From assembly GCA_023055355.1 (NCBI GenBank), contig JALJCS010000007.1, positions 5,692,001 to 5,756,000 of the forward strand: a DNA stretch of 64,000 nt, read 5' to 3'. Shown piece by piece: positions 37,243-57,900 of this stretch. Both the position numbers and the translations under genes were made by a program. Positions within the stretch are counted from its first letter, which is position 1, and each line of letters begins with the position of its first letter. Source of the DNA: Agelaius tricolor. Its lineage: Eukaryota > Chordata > Aves > Passeriformes > Icteridae. The notes beneath the pieces are model-generated. The model did no database searches, was not told the DNA's origin, and saw only the letters and a list, made by a program, of their open reading frames with translations.

Positions 37243-38060
37243 TAAATATTAAATAAAACACATCAACTAATCATTTTGGTGTACACCTCTCATTTTAACA
37301 TAAGAAATAAAATGATTGTTCAGTCATGATAAAAAATAAACTATACATATCAATTAAACCAATCACGTAGTGTCTTTAAATACCCTATTGCATTGCAGTC
37401 TGCAGAACAGCACTGTCAAGATATCTACAAAAAAAAAAACCCAGACTTTTAAAATGACCTCTTCTGCTCCAGCAATAATTCCAAAGAGGTTCTACAGCAA
37501 TTGGAAAAGAAAAGAAAATACTATGAAAGTAAAGTGCTTGTCATTGCTCAGGACAGGAAACAAAAGAATCTGTGGCCTTTAGATCCATGGCATTAAACAA
37601 AACACAAATTGAGGAGGAAGTTCTGTGGTTTAAGTACATGTGCTGCCCCTTACAATACTGAAGGCCAAGTTGCTGCTTTGTGACAAGCTGGCTTCTTCTT
37701 GCCCTTCTCTCCAGCCATCTCCATGCAATCTCTTTTTTGGGTTGGGTTTTTTGGGGGGTTGTTTGTTTGTTTTCTTTTAAACCCACACTACAAATGAGCA
37801 TGAGACTTTGGTGTTTTCTCTGCTGCAAGGCACCTCTCATTAACAGGAGTTCAACTCGAGCAATTTTCTGTCACTTTGAAGCTTTCAGACCATGGAGCAG
37901 CAGTGGCAAGCTGGAGATGCACCAGTACAGACACACAGATACAACACACAGATAAAGAGGTTGTTTATGGAGAGCCACAGACAGAGCCACATGACATCTT
38001 CAACTCTTCCTACTCCCACCAATTAACCTGGTCAATCTTTGGCTTTTTTATTTTTTCCTT

Positions 38061-38126
38061 AAAAAAAAAAAAACAAACAACTAAATAAACCAAACAAAAA
38101 AGAAAACCCCAAAAAAACCCAAAACA
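38061..38126. repeat. A-rich low-complexity tract in the SIK1 3' UTR
   Basis: A12 is followed by AAC and AAAC repeats on the plus strand, so the SIK1 transcript would be U-rich here. This could attract U-rich-binding proteins or simply be slippage. Confidence 0.8.
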
Positions 38127-39764
38127 GGTCTCTATATTATTTGCAATTGTGTAATACTGCAGGTTGCATGAAGCCAAGGTAACTTGAAGGCACCCTGTGT
38201 CATACTAGGGAGATGGGTCCTTTAAGCATTTAGACAGAATGCAGCTACACTCTGACACTTGGATGGCAGCTCCCAGCCAAGCTGTCTCACTGTCTGCTCA
38301 CCTGCTTCCAAAGTTTGCATGCACTCCCCAACTCATGTCTGTAGGAGCACAGCCTGTCCTCCCCTTTAAACCTCAGCACAACCTCTATTGACACCAACAG
38401 AAGTCATGGTCTGCCTCAGGAGGGGAGTTGGGGTTTATACCAGAAACACAAGAGAAGCATATTACAAAATATAAAAAATAACTAGTGTTATATAGTTTTC
38501 TGCTTCCTATTTATATACATATACAGCATTAAAAACCATAGGAAAAAACACCTACCTAATGCAAAACCTCGTTTTGCTAATATGCCAAAAAACAAACCAA
38601 CCAAAAACAAACACCCAAAGATTGTGCTGTTTTACTCACTTTTAATACAGTTTTGTTCAGAAAAAGCTGTACTCCATTAGAGTAGAATTCTGTTCTAGCC
38701 TATTCCTTTTGTCTTTGTCAGTATATAATTATAACCTCAATATTGCACATTTCCCCAAGAGTCAGTTCTGTTTGGACCCTGATAATGAAATGCATAAAAA
38801 CATAATTAGCAGCGGAAATAACGATGTGCAGCACTAAGAAATACCCCTCAGGCAACTTTGTAGGCAACCTCCAGGAGGGCTTTTTAAAAAGAAAACCCTT
38901 CCCATTACCCCACAGGTGCTGCTGCTTCCCTCCTCAGTGCCTCGGCAAGAATATGAACAAACTTAGAGTTTATAAAAAGATTCCTAAAGATTACCCAGAC
39001 CAACAAAACATGGGCATGTGTGCACCTGTGTGTATGTACACACACACCACTCCCAAACAAACATCCCTGCAAAAGACCAGGCATTATGCAATTTGGATCC
39101 TGATTACCAAGGGATACATTTCCAATAGTTACTGCTTCTGTACTAATTAGAAGGGCATGCTGAGCTTTTCCAGCTGATGTATCAAGCAAGAAGTTCACAG
39201 TTTTCATTTAAAGTATGTGTATCTGGGAGGTGTGGAATGGGGATGTTGGTTCCTTTAAATAAAATGAGTGTTAACAGGAGGGAAAAGGAAAAACAACAAA
39301 TGGCAATGCTTCCATTTTTGTCTCCTTATGAATGCATAATGCTGCATGCCACTGGTTTTCTGTTTTGTTTTTTTTTTTTTCTAAAGAGGTAATCATCTTC
39401 ACAAACCCATAAATGAATATTGTGAAAAAGGGAGGCTCTGGTCCCTTCTTTGAAAAGCCTCTCCCTGCTGTGTCACCACTACTGACAGCTGCTAATCTTG
39501 CATAACAGCAGAGCTGTATTGGTCTGACTTGAGTACAGTACCGAAGAGTTCTTCCCCAACCACATCCCTCCCTGCCCCCACAAATGCCCCACCCATCTGC
39601 CCCATCATTATTTTTTTTCCTTTTTTTAAAAAAAAAAAATCAGTTTCTATTCGTATTTGTTCAGTGCAAGAATAGTAGAAGCAAAAAGACATACATATTG
39701 CTTGTTTCAGTCCTATAAAGTTGCCAGCTTTCTGAGCCAGACAGCCTCTTCACATACTTCAAAA

Positions 39765-39770
39765 TTTATT
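39765..39770 (-). terminator. Candidate proximal SIK1 poly(A) signal AATAAA
   Basis: The minus strand reads AATAAA 88 nt after the stop codon. If used, it would give a very short 3' UTR lacking the downstream ATTTA motifs. Use is not shown. Confidence 0.3.
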
Positions 39771-39857
39771 GCTTCTGAGAGTCACTCGTCCCCACGCCGC
39801 CAGCCAGCCACGGAGCAGCGGTGAAAGTTCCCCCGCAACGGGAGCTGCCCAAAGCTC

Positions 39858-50201
<10,344 letters not shown>

Positions 50202-50217
50202 TCAGGCGGGGGGCGGG

Positions 50218-50432
50218 CAGCGCCTCAGGACGGGAGCATCCGCGCAGCACCTGCACGGACACGGCAGCGCCTCAGGACGGGAGCATCCGCGCAGAGCCCG
50301 CACGGACACGGCAGCGCCTCAGGACGGGAGCACCCGCACGGACACGGCAGCGGCAGCGCCTCAGGACGGGAGCACCCGCACGGACACGGCAGCGGCAGCG
50401 CCTCAGGACGGGAGCATCCGCACGGACACGGC
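50218..50432 (-). repeat. Five-copy GC-rich minisatellite upstream of the SIK1 ATG
   Basis: Five tandem units, each starting CAGCGCCTCAGGACGGGAGC on the plus strand, begin at 50218, 50265, 50312, 50354 and 50396. The first two periods are 47 bp and the next two 42 bp. The array begins 20 bp 5' of the start codon, so it lies in the 5' leader, in a 5' UTR intron, or in the core promoter. On the mRNA strand units 1, 2 and 5 contain an ATG followed three codons later by TGA. Confidence 0.9.
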
Positions 50433-50550
50433 ACCGTCAGCCGCGCTCCGCTCCGCCGGCCCTGCCCGCCCCGTCCGCGCTGCTGCCGCCGGCCCCGCTC
50501 CCCCCGCGGCCGCGCAGAGCCCGGCGGAGCGGCCGTGGAGCCGCCTCGTA

Positions 50551-50560
50551 CCTGGCGGGC
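50551..50560 (-). other. Candidate 5' non-coding exon donor site
   Basis: The minus strand reads CCAG|GTACGAGG here, a good match to a splice donor, with the exon side at 50552 and above. If a non-coding first exon ends here, the leader minisatellite would lie in a small intron or straddle the next exon. No strong acceptor before the ATG is visible, so this is tentative. Confidence 0.25.
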
Positions 50561-50765
50561 GGAGCGCGGTGTGCGCGCAGGGCTGTGCGGGCGGGCGGCC
50601 GCGCGTGTGAGTGAGTGCGGCGGGGCCAGCGCGCACCGGGGGGCAGGCGGCACCACGCGGGATGTCCCGGCCCCCAGCCCTGCCCGCCCCTCGCCTCCAT
50701 GCGCGCACCGCCCGCCCCGCCCGCCTCTTCCCCCCGCCCACCGCCGAAAGCCGAGACGGGCCCAT

Positions 50766-50773
50766 TGACGTCA
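50766..50773. promoter_or_regulatory. Palindromic cAMP response element TGACGTCA (proximal)
   Basis: This is a perfect 8-bp CRE 568 bp upstream of the SIK1 ATG, with a further TGACG half-site at 50777-50781. SIK1 is a known CREB-induced gene, so a functional role is likely. Confidence 0.75.
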
Positions 50774-50906
50774 CTTTGACGCCAGCGAGACGCGCGGCCG
50801 GGCGCGGGGCTGGAGGGGAGCGGAGACACCGGGACGTTGCCAGGGAACGGGCGGCGCTGACGCGGGCGCTGATGGAGCCGTCGCCCGGGAGACCCGGGGG
50901 GGGCGG

Positions 50907-50914
50907 TGACGTCA
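50907..50914. promoter_or_regulatory. Palindromic cAMP response element TGACGTCA (distal)
   Basis: This is a second perfect CRE 141 bp further upstream, inside the same CpG island and flanked by G runs. Both copies keep the central CpG that is needed for high-affinity CREB binding. Confidence 0.7.
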
Positions 50915-50970
50915 GGGCGGGGGGAGGCAGGGATGGAGGGGGGGGGTCGGGGGGTCTCCTGCCCACCCCC

Positions 50971-51017
50971 CGGCCCGGCACGGCTCGGCACGGCTCGGCA
51001 CGGCTCGGCACGGCCCG
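50971..51017. repeat. 10-bp tandem repeat CGGCTCGGCA in the CpG island
   Basis: About four and a half copies of a 10-bp unit occur in the SIK1 upstream CpG island, next to G-rich runs at 50895-50955 that could form G-quadruplexes on the plus strand. Confidence 0.8.
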
Positions 51018-51488
51018 CCCTCCCGGCGGGGTCGCTCCCCGGAGCGGCGGCGGCTCCCGACGGGGCGTCCCCGGCAGCGCAGGGATGTCGCGATTGCGGC
51101 GCCGCCCCGGCGACAGCACCTGGAGCTGGTGACCCCCCGGTGACCGCCGCTGCTGCCGGCGGGGGTGCCGGTGTCCCCAGCCGCCGAGGCACCTCTAGCG
51201 CAGTGAGATGGGGAAGTCCCGCTGGCGGCAGGAAAAGTGCGGCCGCAGCCCTGCAGGGGAGCGTTTCGTGCCGAGGCACGGCGGGGCCGTGCATGCACCG
51301 CACACCCTTTGCACTGTGCCTGCAGCAGCAAACGCACCCGCCTTCCCCTGCGCAAGGCCGGCTTCCCTGTCCCTGCTTTCCTGGGTGTGATGGAGGGGAT
51401 GCTGCAGAGGGGATGCTGGGGACAGCAGCCCTCTGGGTCCACCGGCTGGGCACTGACAGCAGCAGAAGTAATAATAATTAGAGAGGGT

Positions 51489-51489
51489 G

Positions 51490-51522
<33 letters not shown>

Positions 51523-51540
51523 ATGTGTATATATATAAAA
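51489..51540. repeat. (TA)n(TG)n(TA)n microsatellite
   Basis: About 52 bp of TA, TG and TA dinucleotide runs abut the 3' terminus of the following reverse-oriented CR1, between it and the SIK1 CpG island. Confidence 0.95.
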
Positions 51541-52065
51541 TCACAGAGTGGTTTGGGTTGGTAGGGACTGTAAAGATCCTTCAGTCCCAATGTCCTGCCA
51601 TGGGCAGGGACATTCATCTTCCTCTGGAGCAGGTTGCTCAGAGCTTCATCCAGCCTCACCTTGAACACCTCCAGGGATGGGGCAGCCACAGCTTTTCTGG
51701 GCAACCTGTTCTGGTGTCTCACTACCCTCACAGTAAAGAATTTCTTCCTAATATCTAACCTAAATGTACTCTGCATCAGTTTGAAGCCATTGCCCCTTGT
51801 CCTGTCACTCCAGGTCCTTGTAAATAGTCTGTCTCCATCTTTCTTGTCAGCTCCCTTCAGGTACTGGAAGGCTGCAATTAGGTCACCCTGAAGCTTCCCT
51901 TTTCCAGGCTGAGCAATCCCAATTCTCTCAGCTCATAGGAGAGGTGCTCCATCCCTCTGATCATCCTGGTGGCCTCCTCTGGGCTCTCTCCAATAAGTCC
52001 ACATCCCACATGTTTGTGCAGCCCTGTGATACTATTGCAACCCAACACTCAGAATACACCTGCAG
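51541..52065 (-). mobile_element. CR1 LINE, about 0.5 kb, well preserved
   Basis: This is the best CR1 in the window, in reverse orientation: TCACAGAGTGGTTTGGGTTG at its 3' end, then CAGGTTGCTCAGAGCTTCAT, TTCTTCCTAATATCTAACCT, CTGAGCAATCCCAATTCTCT and a region matching upstream CR1 sequence. It is 5'-truncated and lies upstream of the SIK1 promoter. Confidence 0.93.
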
Positions 52066-52594
52066 TGCCATTATCCCTGCTCAATGTGGAAGGGAGGCTT
52101 GGGAAATTTCCCTTTGGCACACCAAGGCTTAAGGATGTGGTATAGGATTGAACCTCAGCCAAGAGACTCCTCTCAAGGTCAGATGTGAAACAGCAGATGC
52201 ACAGGGTTCAAACAGGGCAATCTGCAGCCTCCACGCAGCAGGTGACCAAAATGTTTGTACACTTGGAGTCAAATTCCAGTCTAGTCTCAAAAATAAGTTT
52301 TGAATGATGCCTGCCATATCTGTTTTTCAGCTTTATCTTCTCTATTGCAGTCAGTCTAGGCTCTTTCCAGACAGGTAGTTCTTCAGTCAGGAGATGGGTT
52401 TCTGACTGGAAAACTCTCCCTGTCAGTCTGAGCCTCTCCCTTGACCATCACAGCCCATGGCACACTGGGAGGTGACCCTGCTCTTCCATCCAGGGCCACC
52501 ATACAAATTGGATTTGCCAGACTGCTGGAAATAGGGTAGAAAAGTTGCAGCACTGCTTCACACTGAAAATTTTAAAGCACTCGGTAAAAATCTC

Positions 52595-52885
52595 TTCAAA
52601 GAGAAGATGGAGAGGGGATCTAATCAATACATGCAGATATCTCCAAGGTAGGAGCCAGGAGGATGGTCCCAGACTTCAGTGGTGCCCAGAATCAGGATGA
52701 GGAACAATGGCCATAAAATAAACCACAAGAAATTCCACCTCAACATGGGGAAGAATTTCTTTCCATGGAGGTGTCAGAGCTCTGGAACACTTGCCCAGGG
52801 AGGACACAGAGTTCCCTCTCTGGAGACATTCCAAACCTGGATGTGTCCCTCCAACTCTGAAAATTCCGTGATTCTGAGATTGTGT
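52595..52885 (+). mobile_element. CR1 LINE 3' part
   Basis: This is a forward CR1: AGATGGAGAGGGGATCTAAT, then ACTTCAGTGGTGCCCAGAAT, GGGAAGAATTTCTTTCCATG and GGAACACTTGCCCAGGGAGG, ending CCGTGATTCTGAGATT. It is in the opposite orientation to the CR1 at 51541-52065. Confidence 0.88.
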
Positions 52886-53440
52886 TCACTTGTTGATGTT
52901 CTCCTTAAGGTCCTGGATGACTCCTAGAGGGTTCAAGATGGATGTGCAAGGGAAGGAAGGCAAACTTTTTGTCAATTTTTGTAAATTTGAAGGTGGGGTG
53001 AGGAAGATGTGGTGCTCTGCATCATCAAATTACACGATCCACAAGCTGTGTATCATCAATGTGCTTGAGAGAGATCTGTCAGGATGTTTTAGTGAAGTTT
53101 TAGCGTTTACACTGCGGGCTCTTTCTCTTAGAAAAATGGAGAAATAACACCTTGAATGAAAGCCCAAACTTTGCTCATACACAGAACCCACGCTTGCTTT
53201 CTGTGAGCAGGCAGGCTGGCATTCTTCAGGGCTTGAATGGAGCTGGGAGAGGGCAGAGCTGGTGGTCAGGAGCTGAAGGACAGGAGCTGCTTCCATGGTG
53301 TGACCCAAGTCACGGGACTGCTGTGGCATGTGCTGGAGAGAGGGGAATAGCACAGAGAACAACACAGAGCCAGCCTGGGCCATTGTAGCATTCAATTAGT
53401 GCTTACACAGTGCCTTGAATAACTCACATGAAAAGCTGAC

Positions 53441-53470
53441 TTATTATTATTGTTATTATTGTTATTATTA
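53441..53470. repeat. ATT/GTT trinucleotide microsatellite
   Basis: TTATTATTATTGTTATTATT-type repeat of about 30 bp. Confidence 0.9.
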
Positions 53471-54887
53471 AGCTAACAGTATATTCTCTGTGGAGCTCAT
53501 GAAGAGGAGGTGACGCACAAACAGCACATACAGTAGCAGCTGCATGTGAACAGGGCCCCAGGAGTTATAAAGAAAAAAATTACCTTAATAATGGTTCCTC
53601 TGCTGTGGTGGGATTTTCCTCCCTTTAATTATAGTTGCTGTTTTCATTTGAAATTGATTAAGTGTTTTAGGATGGCAAACAGAGCTTGTCTTTTCAAAAA
53701 GAACGCTCAAAGACATCCAGCACCAGCTAGGAGTGGAACATTTTTATTCCTTTTTAAAGGACTCAGAATTTCTTTCTTCCAAAATGATAAGAGGATGACT
53801 GGATTTGGTGCTCTCCAGAACATCTCACAATTTTCCCACATTAAGGAAAGGTGGACACTTGTGCCATGAGACTTCCTAGAGAGGAGAATCCACTGTCCTG
53901 ATTTTAATTGCCTGCTTTGGATGGAAGAGGCAAGAAGAACTGGCAAGTGCTGCTCCCTGTGAAAGGTACTTACAGTTATCTCTGTTCCAGGGCATCTGCA
54001 GTGAAGGAGGGAGCACCTCATTTCTAAAGTTAAAACACTGTTGTATCATTGGTTGGGAATTAAAGACCCTCTACCTCTATTGCTCTCAGCAACCTTTTGG
54101 TGTTTCTCTTCCATTTTCATTCATGCAGGTAAAAAACTTGTTCCAGCAGCTCTGCTCAGAAGTAACCATTGCACAATTTTGGCAGTGTCATAATTACATC
54201 GTTTTTCTGCCCCTTTCACTCTGAATGCTGTGAAGGCATCACAGACCTCTTATGCAATCGGGTTCGATCAGCTCAGAGAGGTGCTGCTGTTGGGAAGGTC
54301 GAGGCTTTGGCAGTTTCTGCTTTAACACTTCTGCTGCCCTCTGGTGTTTTAGACATCCTGGATGAGGAGTCACCTTGGATGATGCCGTGATATCCGTGCT
54401 CGGGAGAGGTGTAATTACAGAGCTGGCTTGTTCATAATCAGGGAAGAAAAGCGAGGGAAGTGGAGAGGCACTTTTCAGAGCATATCCACGAGGATGTTCC
54501 TTGGAGTCCTCGAGGAAGAGGGAGAAACTGGGAGGACACAACTGCTAAGTTTTTCCATTGCAGCAGCTCTGTGCTCCCTCCCTGAGGCCAGCATGATCTG
54601 TGGATGGGAATGCACAGGGAGGCTGATGCCTTCCAGAGCTCATCTCGCAGATATTTCCAGCAATTCAGTCTTTGGTCATTTCACTCAGCATTTTCTATCA
54701 GTTTCAAAACAAACTAACAACAATAGCAACTTTCTTCGCTTGGCAAAAAGAAAACAAACCAAGAAGTGGAGACATTCCTTTCTACCCATTTCACCCTCCA
54801 CAGATGAAGTCAGCCTGGCTTTCTGTGGTGGATTTACTGGGTCACTACTTGCAGTACAGCTGTAGTTACTTGGTTTTGTTTCTTTTC

Positions 54888-54894
<7 letters not shown>

Positions 54895-54918
<24 letters not shown>
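54895..54918. repeat. Poly-T tract (24 bp)
   Basis: An uninterrupted T homopolymer. T/G-rich low-complexity sequence follows to about 54,998. Confidence 0.95.
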
Positions 54919-57900
54919 AAAGCAGGCAATGGGGTGATTTGGTTTGGGTTTTTTGTTTGTTTGTTGGGGTTGTTGTTTGTTTGGGGTTGGTTTTTTTCCC
55001 CAGAAAATACCAGTGTGATTATTTTGAAAGTCAAATTTGTGGAATTATTTTCCATAACTTAATTGAGTAAAACCTTGCTGAAGCCAATAGAGTTGTTTCC
55101 AGTCACACCAAGTTAAACTCTGGCCTAAAAAGAAATGAAATGGGAGGTGTCACATTGCAAAGACTATAGTGATATTTGAAGTAAAGAAGATGAGATAATC
55201 AACTAAAATACTTGTAGGCTTATTTCAAAAACAAAAGCATTATCTTGAAAAAAATGGTGCATGACTGTTTCTAATATGACTTCAAAGTGTCTTTGAATTT
55301 GAAAAAATCCAGGCTGCCACTGCAATTTTGGCAAAAATACTTTAAAGCTAGGATGTCCTTACTGAGGCACCACAATGGCATCCACAAATACATTTCAGAC
55401 CACTGGAATGTCTTTGGTCATCACATTGCATCACAGTTACATAATTACAATCACAACAATGATCTTTTGTCATTAGGGTTTATGACATTTCATAATTAAC
55501 GAGGCAATGACATCTCAGTGACATAATACATGGGGCTTGTCTTGCAGGATGAAGGGACACAGACCTTCTCCTCATCATTCCTCCTTATCTAGGGCTAGGA
55601 AATAGCTTCTGAAGGGCTCACCACCAGGTGTGTTTGGGTTCTTCACCCTCCTGAATATAATGGGGTACAAAATCTGCCTTCATGCTGAGGCTCTGAGTGT
55701 CTTTGTTTGTGTAAAGGGAAGTACAAGCACAGAACAAACAAGGTGGTCTGGGCCTTTGAGAGCTTCTCTGTTTCATTGAAAGCATTTCCCTTCTGTGTCT
55801 GTCACTCTTACAGTGCTCCCCTGTGCTGGGACACGTGAGCCTGACTGAAAACTGGCAACAAATACATGAAAAAAATATGCAGAAAAGGAGAAGTGAAAAG
55901 ATAGAAAAGGTTATTTCCCTTGCCCAGGATTAAAAAAAAAAAAAAATGCAGTGCCAATATGGAACAATGGCTTTTGAATTAGGGTTTTTTTCCAATTAAA
56001 CTTAATGACCAAAGGTTGTCAGGGTAGTAAAAATGAATACACATCTGTAATCCAACTGTGCCTATTTAAATTTAGATGAAAGTTCACTTTGTTTGCATCT
56101 CTTAAAACATCCATCTTCAAGGTATCCTGCAAGGTAAAGCACTTATTTTACTGAAATTTGACTGAAGAGGACCAAAATCCTCTGGGTCTGAGCACATCTG
56201 TGTTAAGCTACTGTTAGTGTTGGCATCAGGATCAGCCAGGCAGGGACCCTACAAATACCTTTGTGTGTCCTGAGCTCAGGCAAATTGCTTTAACTCAATC
56301 CTTCCCACTGAAATTAGGTGATTAATGTTAATCTTACAGCTGGTATAAATACAGTTATGTACATCCTGGGTTTAATACAGTTCATACAAGAGGCAGCTCT
56401 TATATGTGATTTTTCTATCAGGCTGGACTTTCTGTAAGATTTGTACTTGTAGTTTAATGTTACCCTCCCACTCCCAGATCAAATGTGGACAGGGAGCAGG
56501 TCAAGCTGTTTTCCCAAGCTTTGCCACTCTCTGCCAGCAGTTTCTGTTGAAAGTGTGCATTGCTTCTCACTGCTCCCTGAAACATCCTACACACTGTAGT
56601 AGCTCATGTGCTGCTTTGTTTTTTGGGGTTTTTTAGGCCACACTTTTTCAGGGAAATTTAGCAGTGTAAGATCAGTCAGAAGCTGCCAGCTTCCCAAAGC
56701 AAAAAATAAATGCTAAGTAGACCTCAGATATGAGAGCAGAGGTGGGAGGGAGGCATGTCCATGATCCATTTGACAGGGGGGTTTCTTTCCTGTGAAATTA
56801 TCCTTCCCCTTCTCCTTGTGTGGGATCTTTTCTCTTTGGGATCTGTACAAAAGAGTTGGGGAAATTCTGCCAGCCCGATGGGAGTGGTGGGAAACCAGCC
56901 CCTGTCCAACGAGTTTGGAAACCTTCCCCTGGGCAGACCAGGAGGCTGAAGGCTGCTGTCCTCATCCTTACAGCTGCTGGAGCTGCCACGAGATGTTCCC
57001 AGCTGGGAAAGACCTGCCAGCAATCCTTCAGCCAGTGCAGGGACTGGATGTCTGCTCCGTGCTGGGCTGGAGGGACAATCTGTGAGGGCAGGAAGGGAAT
57101 TCAGCCTCGTTCCTTTTGGGCTGACTGTCCCAAGTGTCCAATTGCAGGAGTTTTACAGGAGTGCCATAGGATGCGGGGAGGCCCCGGCCGTGCAGCTGCG
57201 GGTGCCGTGGACACGTGCCCAGCAGGAAGCATCCTGAGACAATGGAATTCGCTGCACACGGATGTTCTCTGCTGGTGGCTCTGCTGGTGACCTGAGCGAG
57301 GCAGTTTTGATGTCCCCTCGCTGCGGCCTCCGCTCCCCTCCCCTCTCTTGGTGAGTGATTCATGCGGAAAGCTCCAAATCATTCCCCGGGGATAAAGTTA
57401 ATAAGGGCCCCCTCACCTTTCCTCTATATTCATGCATTAGAGTCTGAGATCCAGTCTGCTCTAGCTGCAGTTTGAAATGGAAAGGCAATCTCTTCCCCAG
57501 AGTCCCAGGTAATTTCTTCATCTGCCAGGCAAGGGGATGTGCACTGGCTGCTTTGAAGAGGGTTTAAATGACATTTGTCTACAGCATACCAAAAAAATCA
57601 GGAGCTTCTCCCCTCCCCCTCTCCCTTCTCTACTTTGCTCACTCTGAAAGAAAACAGAAACAAAATAAAAGTTGCTATTACAGCACGGTGCTGGTGGTAC
57701 AGTTATTCCACAGGGAAAACCTGATATATCCACCTATTGTCTGAGGCACTACCAGGAGCCCTTCATCAACGAGCAAGTTACGAAAACAGGTATCCTTCCT
57801 CAGAGATTGATGCGATATTTGTGTGGATATTTCCTGCCATGCAGCACAGATTGTTTGTGCCGCTGCACAAGTGAGAAATGCGCCTTTCCAGCGGGGGGAA

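Larger units (their letters stand above)
37218..39857 (-). other. SIK1: Probable SIK1 3' untranslated region
   Basis: Sequence downstream of the SIK1 stop is AT-rich and has no coding potential. The minus strand carries several ATTTA motifs, as expected for an unstable immediate-early-type mRNA. Candidate AATAAA signals on the minus strand lie at 39770-39765 (88 nt after the stop), 38052-38047 and 37242-37237. The last is followed by a GT-rich stretch (GTTGTGATTCTGTGG), which makes it the best distal end, with cleavage near 37,218. That gives a UTR of about 2.6 kb. The boundary is inferred. Confidence 0.55.

Noticed and set aside
50403..51453. Long minus-strand frames (up to 338 codons) 5' of the SIK1 start, and matching plus-strand frames
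   Set aside because: Stop codons are rare in CpG-island DNA. The peptides are Pro/Arg/Ala-rich without domains and end in the leader repeat at MLPS.
54259..54275. GGTTCGATCA, like a tRNA B box
   Set aside because: There is no matching A box at tRNA spacing, no cloverleaf and no T-run terminator downstream.
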